The position numbers and the translations under genes were made by a program. Of a stretch of 64,000 nt of DNA, positions 15,368 to 23,831 are shown one piece after another. Origin of the DNA: Infirmifilum sp. NZ (GTDB taxonomy: Archaea; Thermoproteota; Thermoprotei; Thermofilales; Thermofilaceae); contig NZ_CP094288.1 of the NCBI RefSeq assembly GCF_022693705.1, forward strand, positions 698,582-762,581. The letters are read 5' to 3'. Position 1 is the first letter of the stretch. Each line of letters begins with the position of its first letter. Below the pieces are notes generated by a model that worked only from the letters and a program-made list of their open reading frames with translations, did not search any database and had not been told where the DNA came from.

Positions 15368-17218
15368 ATGAAAGGCGGATACATGGGTAAAATTCTCTTT
15401 GTGAACCTGACTGACAAGACGATAAGGACCGAGCCCATTGATCCGCAAGTTGCTGAGAAGTACATCGGAGGAAAAGGATACGCCTTGTACCTACTGTATT
15501 ACAGGTATTTGAAGGAGTACATGAAGAAGGGAATATCTCCTAAGGACATCAACGCGCTCGGCCCTGAAAACGTCCTAATCTTCGGGACCGGGCCGCTAAC
15601 CGGAGTTGCAGGCGTTCCTTCACCGGGAAGGCACCACGTCATGACACTGAGGTCTCCCCTGACGGGCTCAGTGGGCAGCGCGAACAGCGGCGGAGAGTTC
15701 GGAGCCTACATGAAGTTCGCTGGCTACGACATGATAGTCGTTGAGGGAGCATCAGAGAAGCCGGTATACCTCGAGGTCGTGAACGGCCATGCAGAGATTA
15801 AAGACGCCTCGGACCTCTGGGGTCGGAACGTCTTCGACACAACCAGGGTGCTGAAGGGAAGGGTCAAGGCTAAGAACGTAAGCGTAGCCTGCATCGGCCC
15901 AGCCGGTGAAAACCTGGTACTGTTTGCCAGCATTATGAACGACGAGCACAGAGCGGCAGGGCGCACAGGAGTAGGTGCAGTCATGGGCAGCAAGAAGCTG
16001 AAGGCTGTCGTCGTTGGCGGCGACGAGAAGCCTCAGGTAGCTAAGCCTGACGAGTTCCGCGAGCTGTCCAGGAGCCTCATCGAGAGGATCAAGAAGAACC
16101 CTGTAACCGGCGAAGGATTGCCTAAATACGGCACAGCTGTACTCGTAAACATAATAAACCAGGCCGGCATGCTACCCTACAAGAACTGGCAGTTCGGCTA
16201 CAACCCGGAGGCAGACAAGATCAGCGGCGAAACCCTCGAGAAGACCTACCTGATAGCCAGGCGCCCCTGCTGGGGCTGCCAGATCGGTTGCGGTCGTGTA
16301 GTCAAAGTTCCCTATGGTCCATACCAAATCCTTTACAGCGAAGGACCGGAGTACGAGTCAATATGGGCCCTTGGTAATTCGACCGGCGTGATGGACCTTG
16401 CCGCGATAATAAAGGCTAACCACCTCTGCGACGAGCTCGGCATGGATCCGATCTCGCTCGGCTCCACGATTGCGGCAGCCATGGAGCTCTACGAGAAGGG
16501 CTACATTCCAGAGGAGGACCTTCAGGGCCTGGACATGAGATTCGGTAACGCTGCAGCACTGGTTGAGGCGACATGGAGAACTGCGTACAAAGCGGGTTTC
16601 GGTGCCAAGCTCGCACTCGGCAGCAGGAGACTTGCCGAAATGTACGGTGCACCGGAGCTCTCGATGAGCGTGAAGGGCCTAGAGATGCCGGCATACGACC
16701 CGCGTGGCGCCAAGGGTATCGGCCTGAACTACGCTACAGCCAACAGGGGAGGCTGCCACGTCACGGGCTATACAATATCGCCCGAGATTCTTGGTCTTCC
16801 GCAGAAGATCGACCCGCGGACACCTGAGGGGAAGGCCCAGTGGGTGAAGGTGTTCCAGGACCTCACCAGCGTAGTCAACTCCGCTGTAAACTGCCTGTTC
16901 ACCACGTTCGAGATCGGCGCCAAGGACTACGCGGACCTATTCAACACAGTTGCCGGCTTTAACTTCACGGCAGATGATGTCATGAAGATCGGTGAGAGGA
17001 TATACAACCTTGAGCGCTACATGATGTCGCTCTACGGGTTCTCGGCCAAGGACGACACTCTACCGAGGAGGCTGACGCACGAGCCGATGCCGGAGGGCCC
17101 GGCGAAGGGCCAGGTTGTCGAGCTCGACAAGATGCTCAAAGAGTACTACCAGCTCCGCGGCTGGGTCGACGGAGTTCCCACGAAGGAGAAGCTGAAGGAG
17201 CTGGGCATCGAGCTTTAA
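15368..17218 (+). CDS. aor: Tungsten-containing aldehyde ferredoxin oxidoreductase
   Basis: 616 aa, full length. It oxidises aldehydes to acids with ferredoxin as acceptor, using a tungstobispterin and one 4Fe-4S cluster. Cluster ligands are CWGCQIGC (C301, C304, C308) and C509. Residues matching the P. furiosus enzyme (alignment from memory) are Glu330 and His464 in the substrate pocket and the pterin motif DELGMD (355-360). The second pterin motif DxxGLC reads NSAVNC (504-509), and the Glu and His that bind the dimer-interface iron are replaced by Lys349 and Val399. ATG 15368 (MKGGYMGKILFVNL) aligns with the P. furiosus N terminus and sits inside a CCGCC/GGCGG hairpin (15362-15378). MoaD and ModE follow. 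Confidence 0.95.
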   Translation: MKGGYMGKILFVNLTDKTIRTEPIDPQVAEKYIGGKGYALYLLYYRYLKEYMKKGISPKDINALGPENVLIFGTGPLTGVAGVPSPGRHHVMTLRSPLTGSVGSANSGGEFGAYMKFAGYDMIVVEGASEKPVYLEVVNGHAEIKDASDLWGRNVFDTTRVLKGRVKAKNVSVACIGPAGENLVLFASIMNDEHRAAGRTGVGAVMGSKKLKAVVVGGDEKPQVAKPDEFRELSRSLIERIKKNPVTGEGLPKYGTAVLVNIINQAGMLPYKNWQFGYNPEADKISGETLEKTYLIARRPCWGCQIGCGRVVKVPYGPYQILYSEGPEYESIWALGNSTGVMDLAAIIKANHLCDELGMDPISLGSTIAAAMELYEKGYIPEEDLQGLDMRFGNAAALVEATWRTAYKAGFGAKLALGSRRLAEMYGAPELSMSVKGLEMPAYDPRGAKGIGLNYATANRGGCHVTGYTISPEILGLPQKIDPRTPEGKAQWVKVFQDLTSVVNSAVNCLFTTFEIGAKDYADLFNTVAGFNFTADDVMKIGERIYNLERYMMSLYGFSAKDDTLPRRLTHEPMPEGPAKGQVVELDKMLKEYYQLRGWVDGVPTKEKLKELGIEL

Positions 17219-17256
17219 ACCGAAAAGGTTTTCTTTGCCTTCTCTTTTAGTTTTCC

Positions 17257-17529
17257 GTGGCTAAAGTTAAGATATTGTTGTTTGCTACCTTACGTGATAA
17301 GTACGGTGTTAAAGAGGTTGAGGTTGAGACAAGCGGCAACTTCAGGGAGGCTATCGAGAACGCCGCCAGGGTGCTCGGCAAGGAGTTCGTTAGAGAGGTC
17401 TTCGAGGACGGTAGCTACAGAAGCGACAGGCTAATCCTTGTGAACGGCAGGCACATACAGTTCATCGGTGAGGTAAGCCTGAAAGATGGTGACGTGATAG
17501 CTATCTTTCCACCAATAGCCGGTGGATGA
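17257..17529 (+). CDS. moaD: MoaD/ThiS-family ubiquitin-like sulfur carrier
   Basis: 90 aa from GTG 17257, a beta-grasp protein ending in the essential di-glycine IAGG. The C terminus is adenylylated and thiocarboxylated and donates sulfur to molybdopterin; archaeal relatives (SAMPs) are also conjugated to proteins. It lies 38 bp after aor and overlaps the ModE gene by 8 bp, so it is in an aor-moaD-modE transcript. A dedicated MoaD beside a tungstoenzyme gene is common in archaea. Confidence 0.92.
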   Translation: MAKVKILLFATLRDKYGVKEVEVETSGNFREAIENAARVLGKEFVREVFEDGSYRSDRLILVNGRHIQFIGEVSLKDGDVIAIFPPIAGG

Positions 17530-17872
17530 TTTGGTTAAGATATCAGCGAGGACTAAACTCTGGCTTACTGCTAACGGGAAGCCTCTCATAGGAGAGGGTG
17601 GATACCTACTTCTCAAGAAGATTGAAGAAAAAGGCTCTCTGGTCAAGGCAGCTGAGGAGCTGGGAGTTTCCTACAGCTTCGCATGGAGGTACCTGCAACG
17701 CGTTGAAAAGCTTCTGGGAAAGAAGGTGGTTGAATCGCATAGGGGTGGCGGGGAGAGAGGAAGTACGTCGCTAACTCCGGAGGGGCGTCTCCTTATACAG
17801 CTGTACGAGCAGGCTCGAAAGCTGGTTGAGAGAAGCATTGAGGAGTTCGTGAAGGGGGCTCCAGAACTTTAA
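17522..17872 (+). CDS. modE: ModE-type winged-helix regulator (DNA-binding domain only)
   Basis: 116 aa from GTG 17522 (TTG 17531 is an alternative). The LysR/ModE-type winged helix is clear: LTANGKPLIGEGGYLLLKKI, AAEELGVSYSFAWRYLQRVEK, then the wing with HRGGGERGSTSLTPEG. The C-terminal molybdate-binding Mop domains of bacterial ModE are absent, so oxyanion sensing must be done otherwise or not at all. It is cotranscribed with moaD and aor and may control their palindromic promoter. Confidence 0.88.
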   Translation: MDDLVKISARTKLWLTANGKPLIGEGGYLLLKKIEEKGSLVKAAEELGVSYSFAWRYLQRVEKLLGKKVVESHRGGGERGSTSLTPEGRLLIQLYEQARKLVERSIEEFVKGAPEL

Positions 17873-17946
17873 CTGTTTTCCGGGGAGGTAGTGCGAAAGG
17901 TTTTTCTTTTCTTCGTTTTCTCCGCTTAAATTTATTCTGAGTGTTC

Positions 17947-17956
17947 TTTATATTTA
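17947..17956 (+). promoter_or_regulatory. TATA box of the carbamate kinase gene
   Basis: TTTATATTTA is centred 25 bp before GTG 17976, which fits a leaderless transcript beginning at the start codon. Confidence 0.55.
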
Positions 17957-17975
17957 GCTTCGTTAGGAACCTTAT

Positions 17976-18935
17976 GTGAAGAAGACTATCGTTGTAGCGC
18001 TTGGCGGGAATGCTCTCATCCGTAAGGGCCAGGCTGGAACATTTGAGGAGCAGGTTGAAAACCTTTCACGCGTCGCACCGGCTCTGGCGCGTCTAGCAGA
18101 AGATTACAGGGTCGTGCTCACGCACGGGAATGGGCCTCAGGTTGGTAACTTGTACCTTCAGCAGGAGTGTGCTGCGCAGGTCCCCCCAATGCCGCTACAC
18201 GCCTGTGTTGCCATGACCCAGAGCCTTATCGGGTACATGATCCAGACAGCCTTCGAGAGATGCTGCCCTGAAGTCAGGGTTAACGTGGTTCCGACAAGGG
18301 TTCTCGTGGATCCCGGTGACCCCGCTTTCCTCAACCCGTCTAAGCCTATTGGGCCGTATTACCCTGAGAGCGAGGTGGAGAGGCTCAGGCAAAGGGGGTG
18401 GAGTTTGATATTCGTTCAGGGGAAGGGGTGGAGGCGCGTTGTCCCGTCCCCGAGGCCTAGAGAGATAATTGAGCTCGAGCAGATAAGGGCTTCTATTGAG
18501 AGATTTGAGGTTACGGTTGCCGTGGGGGGCGGGGGCGTGCCTGTTGTTCGAGGAAACCAAGGGCTTGAGGGCGTTGACGCTGTGATCGACAAAGACCTCG
18601 CTTCGTCACTATTGGCGATATCACTGGACGCGGACGCCTTTGTCATTCTAACGGATGTCGAAGGTGTTTACCGCGATTTCGGTACGCCGAGCCAGGCTGT
18701 TATTCGGGAGATGTGCTGCGAGGAGGCTGAGGAGCTACTAGAGAGAGGTTACTTCCCAAAAGGGAGCATGGGTCCTAAGGTGGAGGCGTCGGTGCTCTAC
18801 GCCAGCGTAACAGGTAGAGAGGCACGTATAGGTAGCCTTGATAGGCTTCCCGAGGTTATTGAGGGGAAATCCGGAACAGTCGTGAAGAGGTGTGCTTATA
18901 AACCAGGTAGAAAGGTTACTGATGATGGGTCATAG
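17976..18935 (+). CDS. arcC: Carbamate kinase
   Basis: 319 aa, typical length of the amino-acid kinase fold enzyme that interconverts carbamoyl phosphate plus ADP and ATP plus carbamate. Motifs are VVALGGNALI (N terminus), LTHGNGPQVGNL, VAVGGGGVPV, the bound-ADP segment VDAVIDKDLASSLLA and LTDVEGVY. In archaea the enzyme may make carbamoyl phosphate for pyrimidine and arginine synthesis or run catabolically. No arginine deiminase or ornithine transcarbamylase gene is adjacent. It overlaps the next gene by 14 bp. Confidence 0.96.
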   Translation: MKKTIVVALGGNALIRKGQAGTFEEQVENLSRVAPALARLAEDYRVVLTHGNGPQVGNLYLQQECAAQVPPMPLHACVAMTQSLIGYMIQTAFERCCPEVRVNVVPTRVLVDPGDPAFLNPSKPIGPYYPESEVERLRQRGWSLIFVQGKGWRRVVPSPRPREIIELEQIRASIERFEVTVAVGGGGVPVVRGNQGLEGVDAVIDKDLASSLLAISLDADAFVILTDVEGVYRDFGTPSQAVIREMCCEEAEELLERGYFPKGSMGPKVEASVLYASVTGREARIGSLDRLPEVIEGKSGTVVKRCAYKPGRKVTDDGS

Positions 18936-19929
18936 TAGCTATAGGTTGGTTCTCGCGTGTATTGTTCTAGCGGTGGTTTTTCTCCCCCTGTCTCCTCTCA
19001 CAACTTCTTCCTCAGGTTTTAAGCTCGGGTCTCAGGTAACTTACACAATCGTCGGACGTTTCCTCCTAGTGAATAACAACAACGTCACGGTTAATGACTA
19101 CATATACATTTCACTCCCCCAGAACACGAGCTTCCAGCAAAGCTACGTGGTAAAGATAGAGCCCAGGCCTATCAGGCTCCTGCAGGACGAGGATGGCAAC
19201 GTGTTCGCAGTGGCTGCTGTGACGGCTAGGCCAAACGAGAGGGTCTGGGTTAACGTGACATACAGAGTTATCGTTACGCCATACGAGATCGACAGGGCGC
19301 AGAGCCGGGGGGTATGGCCCCAGGGAGAGCTAGTAAGGCAGTACACAAGGTCTACCATGTACTGGGATATATACAACGCAACCCTGGTAAAAATCGCCTA
19401 TGATACCGCCTACCGGGACGCTCCGCTAGAGGTAGTTGATAGGCTTGCGAGCTGGGTCGTTGGCAGAGTTAGGTACACCGTGAACCTGGGGCGTAGCGGG
19501 AGCAACCACGCTCTAGTGTATACCGGTAGGGGCTACGCTATTCAGGGGGACTGCGTTGAAGTCTCGGATGTTTTCATAACCATGGCACGCTCGCTGGGAA
19601 TTCCCGCCAGAGCCGCCTACGGCTTCCTGCTGACAAGCTACAAGGAGCACATGTGGCTTAACATGAGCACCGTTGAGGAGGAGGGCGAGGCGATCCTGAG
19701 CCACTGGGGCGGGCACATGTGGCCTCAGGTTTACATAGACCCGTACGGGTGGATCGACGTGGACATGCTGGATGGAATGTCACCTAATGTTGGGCGGTTC
19801 AGCGCAAGGCACGTGGTTTTCGGCTTCGAAGAAACCAAGTACTATGGATCGTCGTTGACGAGCAGCTGCATTCCCAGCTACATGACCTTGAGCTACATCG
19901 AGTACTGGTTCGACGGTGAGCTCTCATGA
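18922..19929 (+). CDS. Exported transglutaminase-like (papain-fold) protein
   Basis: 335 aa from ATG 18922; a GTG at 18892 would add ten residues before the signal. A hydrophobic segment at about 7-27 (YRLVLACIVLAVVFLPLSPL) is a signal peptide or anchor. The transglutaminase core is complete: GDCVEVSDVFITMARSLGIPAR (Cys211), HMWPQVYIDPYGWIDVDM (His265, Asp279). Several N-x-S/T sites suit an extracellular protein. Such archaeal proteins are predicted proteases or peptide ligases acting on the cell surface; the substrate is unknown. The stop overlaps the next ATG by 4 bp (ATGA), so it is coupled to a membrane-anchored partner. Confidence 0.82.
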   Translation: MMGHSSYRLVLACIVLAVVFLPLSPLTTSSSGFKLGSQVTYTIVGRFLLVNNNNVTVNDYIYISLPQNTSFQQSYVVKIEPRPIRLLQDEDGNVFAVAAVTARPNERVWVNVTYRVIVTPYEIDRAQSRGVWPQGELVRQYTRSTMYWDIYNATLVKIAYDTAYRDAPLEVVDRLASWVVGRVRYTVNLGRSGSNHALVYTGRGYAIQGDCVEVSDVFITMARSLGIPARAAYGFLLTSYKEHMWLNMSTVEEEGEAILSHWGGHMWPQVYIDPYGWIDVDMLDGMSPNVGRFSARHVVFGFEETKYYGSSLTSSCIPSYMTLSYIEYWFDGELS

Positions 19930-21017
19930 GGAGGAGCTTGCTGATCATCTTGCTGGGACTCCTCACGCTGCATGCCACAGAATCAAGATCACAGCCGTCG
20001 TACTGGATCGCTCTCAACTTCAGGGTGACTTTCAACGCTGACGGAACGGCTACTGTTGACGCTAAGTTGCACCCCTTTACGGTCGACGGTAAGAGCCTGT
20101 TCGAGAACAAAGAGGTTGAGGTAGCTATGAGGAACCAAACCTCTCAGACGCTAAGCTACATACTCCTGATGTTCTCCGACAACCCTAGGCTACTCAACTT
20201 CCAGGTTTTGACGCAGATGGATAAAAGGTACGGTGAATCGGTGCTCTGCGACGCGGCGGGTACAGGCAAGATGACGGAGTTCCGAGGCGCCTACGTTTTG
20301 TCAGTAAAGGTGTTTTTGAACACCAGCAACTACGTAAGAAAGATAAACGACTCGGTGTTTGAAGTCAAGCTTCGCGACAGCTTCACGAGCACTGATCCAC
20401 GGAGCTGGATAGATGTTTTAGAGATAGTGTTCAACGGCACCACTCTTGAGAACTTCGCATGGGAGCCCTTCTTCGCCCACGGCCCCTCTGCTAAAGGGCA
20501 GGGCAGACTTATGTGGATCAACTTCAACGAGCAGGAGGCCCCTGACATATACAGTTTCATCCTCGTGATCCCCGGGTTAAAACACGTTGGCGAGCCCCCC
20601 GAAGTTACCGCCGCGATAACGGATGCAGTCCTAGAGGGCGGTACACTGCGTTTGAAGATAAAGAATACTGGAGGTAGCAGCGGCTACGTCTACGTTTACG
20701 TTAAAGGAGGTTCGGAGCAGGTTAGGAAGATTTACCTTTTTTCCAGGGAAGAGAAGGAGGTTGCCTTCCCCTACGTGGACTCGAAGAACGTTGTAGTCCA
20801 GCTTTTCTCCGGGGACAGGCTTTTGGACGAAAGAAGCGTTGCTGCTCTCGAGGGTGCTCCAACTCCAGCGTTGAAGCGTACGAGCGTGTACGTCACTATT
20901 CTGGTGATCATCGCCATTTTCGTAGCTACAGTATTCGCTCTAGTAGCCATCAGAGGGAGTAGAAAGAAAAGCTTAGGCTTAAGCGGTGTGCTTGGAGGTT
21001 CCCAGATCTCTTACTAG
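19926..21017 (+). CDS. Membrane-anchored extracellular protein coupled to the transglutaminase-like gene
   Basis: 363 aa. It has an N-terminal signal (RRSLLIILLGLLTLHA), a large Thr/Asn-rich beta-strand ectodomain with N-glycosylation sequons, a CARDB/Ig-like section near 235-305 (EVTAAITDAVLEGGTLRLKIKNTGG), and one C-terminal TM helix (about 322-345, VTILVIIAIFVATVFALVAI) followed by a basic tail. I do not recognise a named family. The ATGA overlap with the transglutaminase gene suggests joint work at the cell surface. The 3' end overlaps TldE by 39 bp on the opposite strand. Confidence 0.72.
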   Translation: MRRSLLIILLGLLTLHATESRSQPSYWIALNFRVTFNADGTATVDAKLHPFTVDGKSLFENKEVEVAMRNQTSQTLSYILLMFSDNPRLLNFQVLTQMDKRYGESVLCDAAGTGKMTEFRGAYVLSVKVFLNTSNYVRKINDSVFEVKLRDSFTSTDPRSWIDVLEIVFNGTTLENFAWEPFFAHGPSAKGQGRLMWINFNEQEAPDIYSFILVIPGLKHVGEPPEVTAAITDAVLEGGTLRLKIKNTGGSSGYVYVYVKGGSEQVRKIYLFSREEKEVAFPYVDSKNVVVQLFSGDRLLDERSVAALEGAPTPALKRTSVYVTILVIIAIFVATVFALVAIRGSRKKSLGLSGVLGGSQISY

Positions 21018-22313
21018 AATGTAAGGTGTTCTAGTAGGTGTCTCGACTTCCCACCAGTACATGTCGTAGGGCGTGTCGCCAACAGCAACTATGTTCTGAA
21101 GCATCCTCGGGAACGAGTCGGCTATTCTGAGCTTCCTAGCCGCGCCGACAATGTCGCCGTCTTTCACGATGAATATCGCATCCCTGGTTATGGTAGAGAA
21201 GATGCCCTCAACGTAATTTTGAAGCCTGGTGTACCAGTTGTTGGTGACTATAAGGCCGTTTTTCATCTCGCTCAAGAGCTCTTCGAACTTGTAGTCCCCA
21301 GGCCTCACGTTGAGAGCCCATAATCGCGGAAACACGAGGCCAGCGTTTCCGGTTGTCTTAGCGCCGAACTTCGAGGCAGTCTTGGTGTTGTGAAGAAGTG
21401 TTTTGAGCACACCCTTCTCTATTATCGGCTTATTGTAGGTTGGAATCCCCTCGTCGTCGAACGAGGTGGAGCCTGGTAGCTCCGCAAGGTGGGGGGCGTC
21501 CTCGATGGTTAACGCTTCGGAGGCAACCCTATCTCCAGGCTGATTGTTCATGAATATCGAGCTACCCATCAGCACGCTGTGGGCGAGCGCCATGTCGGCG
21601 ATGTAGTTGAAGAGGTTCCCAGCAACCATTGGTGAAAGCAGGATGTTGTACCTCCCAGGCTGCACTTCCTCCTGCACCCTGGAGCGGAAGGCGAAGTCTG
21701 CCGCGGTTTCCGCCACCTCCTCGACTCTCCTCATATCCAGCCTCCTAGTGCCTAACGACCACTGTCCCGACCCCTCACCGGCGAACGCGCGGATGTACAT
21801 CTTAAGGTATGTGGACTCCTCCTGCATCTCCGCACCCTTGCTCGTCACCAGGGCTTTCCTGTCGTGCGAGATCTGGAGCATTCCGGCGAAGTAGTCTATT
21901 CTATAGCGGTTTGCGGCTTCAACTATAGCCTCAGAAATGCCGGATGGGTCGCGGATTGATTCGATGAGCTTCTTGTCTACTAGCCCCTGAAGCACCGCTG
22001 ACTTCCCTGGCTCGGGGAGAGGAGCGTAGAGCATACTTGGAGGAAGCCTATGATGCATCGCATAGAGTTTTTCAAGGATCCTGTACGCGTCTTCCAGCGA
22101 GCTTACAGGCGCGCTAGTCCCGAGTATCCTTTGGCCCTTCGTAACGTAGACACCAACCTCGATAGTTGACCAGTTTTGTACGACGCTGGGTTCGCTGTTA
22201 GCAAACTTTACCATAACGCTCTCGGTTGCGGTTACCCCGACTGCAACCTCGTCGAAGCCAATCTCGAGGGCTTTCTCTTTAACCTTAGTACCCACTTCTA
22301 ACAGGTCCATCAC
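20979..22313 (-). CDS. tldE: TldE/PmbA-type metalloprotease subunit
   Basis: 444 aa. It has the TldD/PmbA fold but not the HExxxH zinc motif, as expected for the TldE partner. Recognisable segments are FANSEPSVVQNWSTIEVGVYV near the start, TSFDDEGIPTYNKPIIEKG and RDLGTSKHTA at the end. TldD and TldE form a heterodimer in which TldD is catalytic; in bacteria the complex degrades unfolded peptides and processes modified peptides. It follows TldD with a 4-bp overlap. Confidence 0.88.
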   Translation of the reverse strand: MMDLLEVGTKVKEKALEIGFDEVAVGVTATESVMVKFANSEPSVVQNWSTIEVGVYVTKGQRILGTSAPVSSLEDAYRILEKLYAMHHRLPPSMLYAPLPEPGKSAVLQGLVDKKLIESIRDPSGISEAIVEAANRYRIDYFAGMLQISHDRKALVTSKGAEMQEESTYLKMYIRAFAGEGSGQWSLGTRRLDMRRVEEVAETAADFAFRSRVQEEVQPGRYNILLSPMVAGNLFNYIADMALAHSVLMGSSIFMNNQPGDRVASEALTIEDAPHLAELPGSTSFDDEGIPTYNKPIIEKGVLKTLLHNTKTASKFGAKTTGNAGLVFPRLWALNVRPGDYKFEELLSEMKNGLIVTNNWYTRLQNYVEGIFSTITRDAIFIVKDGDIVGAARKLRIADSFPRMLQNIVAVGDTPYDMYWWEVETPTRTPYILVRDLGTSKHTA

Positions 22314-23764
22314 GCTATCACCCGCAACAAAATGTTTCTCACCCTAACGTTTGGACCCCCGAACCACACAGGTACCCCCTGCATTGGTTCGCCTTTCCCG
22401 CAGGTGCCGGCATAAAACTCCAGGTTCTTGTCCGCGGCATCCACGCTGCTGTAGAATGTCTTTGTCGTGAGCTCCAGGACGGGATTTTTCACTAGGTTCT
22501 TCAACTCCCCGTTCTCAATCAGGTATGCCTCCAGGCCACCGTACCTTTGGCTCCACCGCTCGTCGTCGATGTTCCACTCCATGTAACTCTTAATGTACAC
22601 GCCAAACTTCACGTCCTCTAGGAGTTCCTCGAACGTGTAGTCGCCGGGCTTAAAGTAGGTGTTCGCCATCCTGATTATGGGCTCGGACTCGTGGCTCATG
22701 GCCCTGGCGGCCGCGTTGCTGTTAACCCCGAAGAGCTTTGCTGTCCAGCGGTTGTGCAGGAACTCGTTTATCTTGCCCTCCTTGTAGAGAAACCTTGGAC
22801 GGGCAGGGACCCCTTCGTCGTCGTAAAGGTAAAAGCCGTTGCTTCCCGGAATTGTGGGGTCGTCTATCACAGTTGCATACTCGCTTCCTATTTTTTCGCC
22901 CAACATGTCAGGTTTTATGAAGCTCTTTCCAGCCTGCGCGGCTTCGCGCCCGAGTATCCTGTCTGCTTCGCTGGGATGCCCACAGCTCTCGTGGACCATA
23001 AGCCCGACGATCTCGCTACCCACTATTACGTCAACAGGTCTGTCCGTTGGGGGAGACCTTGCCTCTAGAATTATTTTCTCAAACTTCCGCACATCTTCCG
23101 GGAGATAACCGATCACATTCCACTTCTCGAGGAGCTCGTACCCGCCCGACGCGCCATGTGAGAAGAAGCGCTGGATGGTCCCCTGAGAAGGCAAGGTCAC
23201 GACGACGTTGTAGCCTAAAGAGAGCCGAGGTATCCTGCTCTTGATGTAGGCACCGTCAGTGTTCGCGACCACCTTCTCTTCCACGCTTTCCCCGATCCAG
23301 GATGTTAGCGTGGCGACGCGCGCGGTAGAAACAGAGGAGCTGACGTTTTTCCACAAGTCAAAGAGGTAGGATACCTTCTCCTCTACACTAACGTTCGTGA
23401 AGGGTTTAACCTCATTCACTTCATATGTGGCTCTTCCTAGCCTCTCCTGGGAAAACTCAATGGGCTTCTTTACGAGCTTGCTGTGAGCCTGCGCCTTTCT
23501 GAAAGCGTCTTCAACAGTCTTCCTCACACTTTCCTCTGTGAGAATAGTGGTTGAAGCAAAGCCAAGCGCCCCGTTGGCGATAACTCTGACTGCTATGCCC
23601 TCCGAGACAGAAGACTCCGTCCCGATGACCTCTCCGTTCCTGGAAAAGAGGCTACTCCTGCTATGCCTGTGGTACCTAGCTTCGACGTATCGAGCCCCGA
23701 GGCTCGAGCCTACATCGAGCGCCTTCAGAACGAGATCCTCGTGGTTCCAAGGCATCTTGGTCAC
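22310..23764 (-). CDS. tldD: TldD-type zinc metalloprotease subunit
   Basis: 484 aa. The catalytic zinc motif HESCGH (His258, Glu259, His263; HExxxH) lies in IVGLMVHESCGHPSEADRI. The C-terminal GTCGKGEPMQGVPVWFGGP supplies the conserved Cys-containing loop that completes the metal site. GTG 23764 lies about 25 bp after a minus-strand TATA (AAAAATTTATG). With TldE it forms a cytosolic heterodimeric protease. The pair is a two-gene operon divergent from adenylate kinase. Confidence 0.92.
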   Translation of the reverse strand: MTKMPWNHEDLVLKALDVGSSLGARYVEARYHRHSRSSLFSRNGEVIGTESSVSEGIAVRVIANGALGFASTTILTEESVRKTVEDAFRKAQAHSKLVKKPIEFSQERLGRATYEVNEVKPFTNVSVEEKVSYLFDLWKNVSSSVSTARVATLTSWIGESVEEKVVANTDGAYIKSRIPRLSLGYNVVVTLPSQGTIQRFFSHGASGGYELLEKWNVIGYLPEDVRKFEKIILEARSPPTDRPVDVIVGSEIVGLMVHESCGHPSEADRILGREAAQAGKSFIKPDMLGEKIGSEYATVIDDPTIPGSNGFYLYDDEGVPARPRFLYKEGKINEFLHNRWTAKLFGVNSNAAARAMSHESEPIIRMANTYFKPGDYTFEELLEDVKFGVYIKSYMEWNIDDERWSQRYGGLEAYLIENGELKNLVKNPVLELTTKTFYSSVDAADKNLEFYAGTCGKGEPMQGVPVWFGGPNVRVRNILLRVIA

Positions 23765-23831
23765 AAATACACAGGCTTAGCTACATAAATTTTTAACTAG
23801 ATATCTTGTGAAAGTGAGCGGGAGGAACGAC
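23765..23831. promoter_or_regulatory. Shared divergent promoter region of tldD and adk
   Basis: AT-rich AAATTTTTAAC (about 23782-23794) can serve as TATA in both directions: towards GTG 23764 on the minus strand and towards adk on the plus strand. GGGAGG at 23820-23825, six bases before GTG 23832, is a strong ribosome-binding site and favours that start for adk over GTG 23808. Confidence 0.45.
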
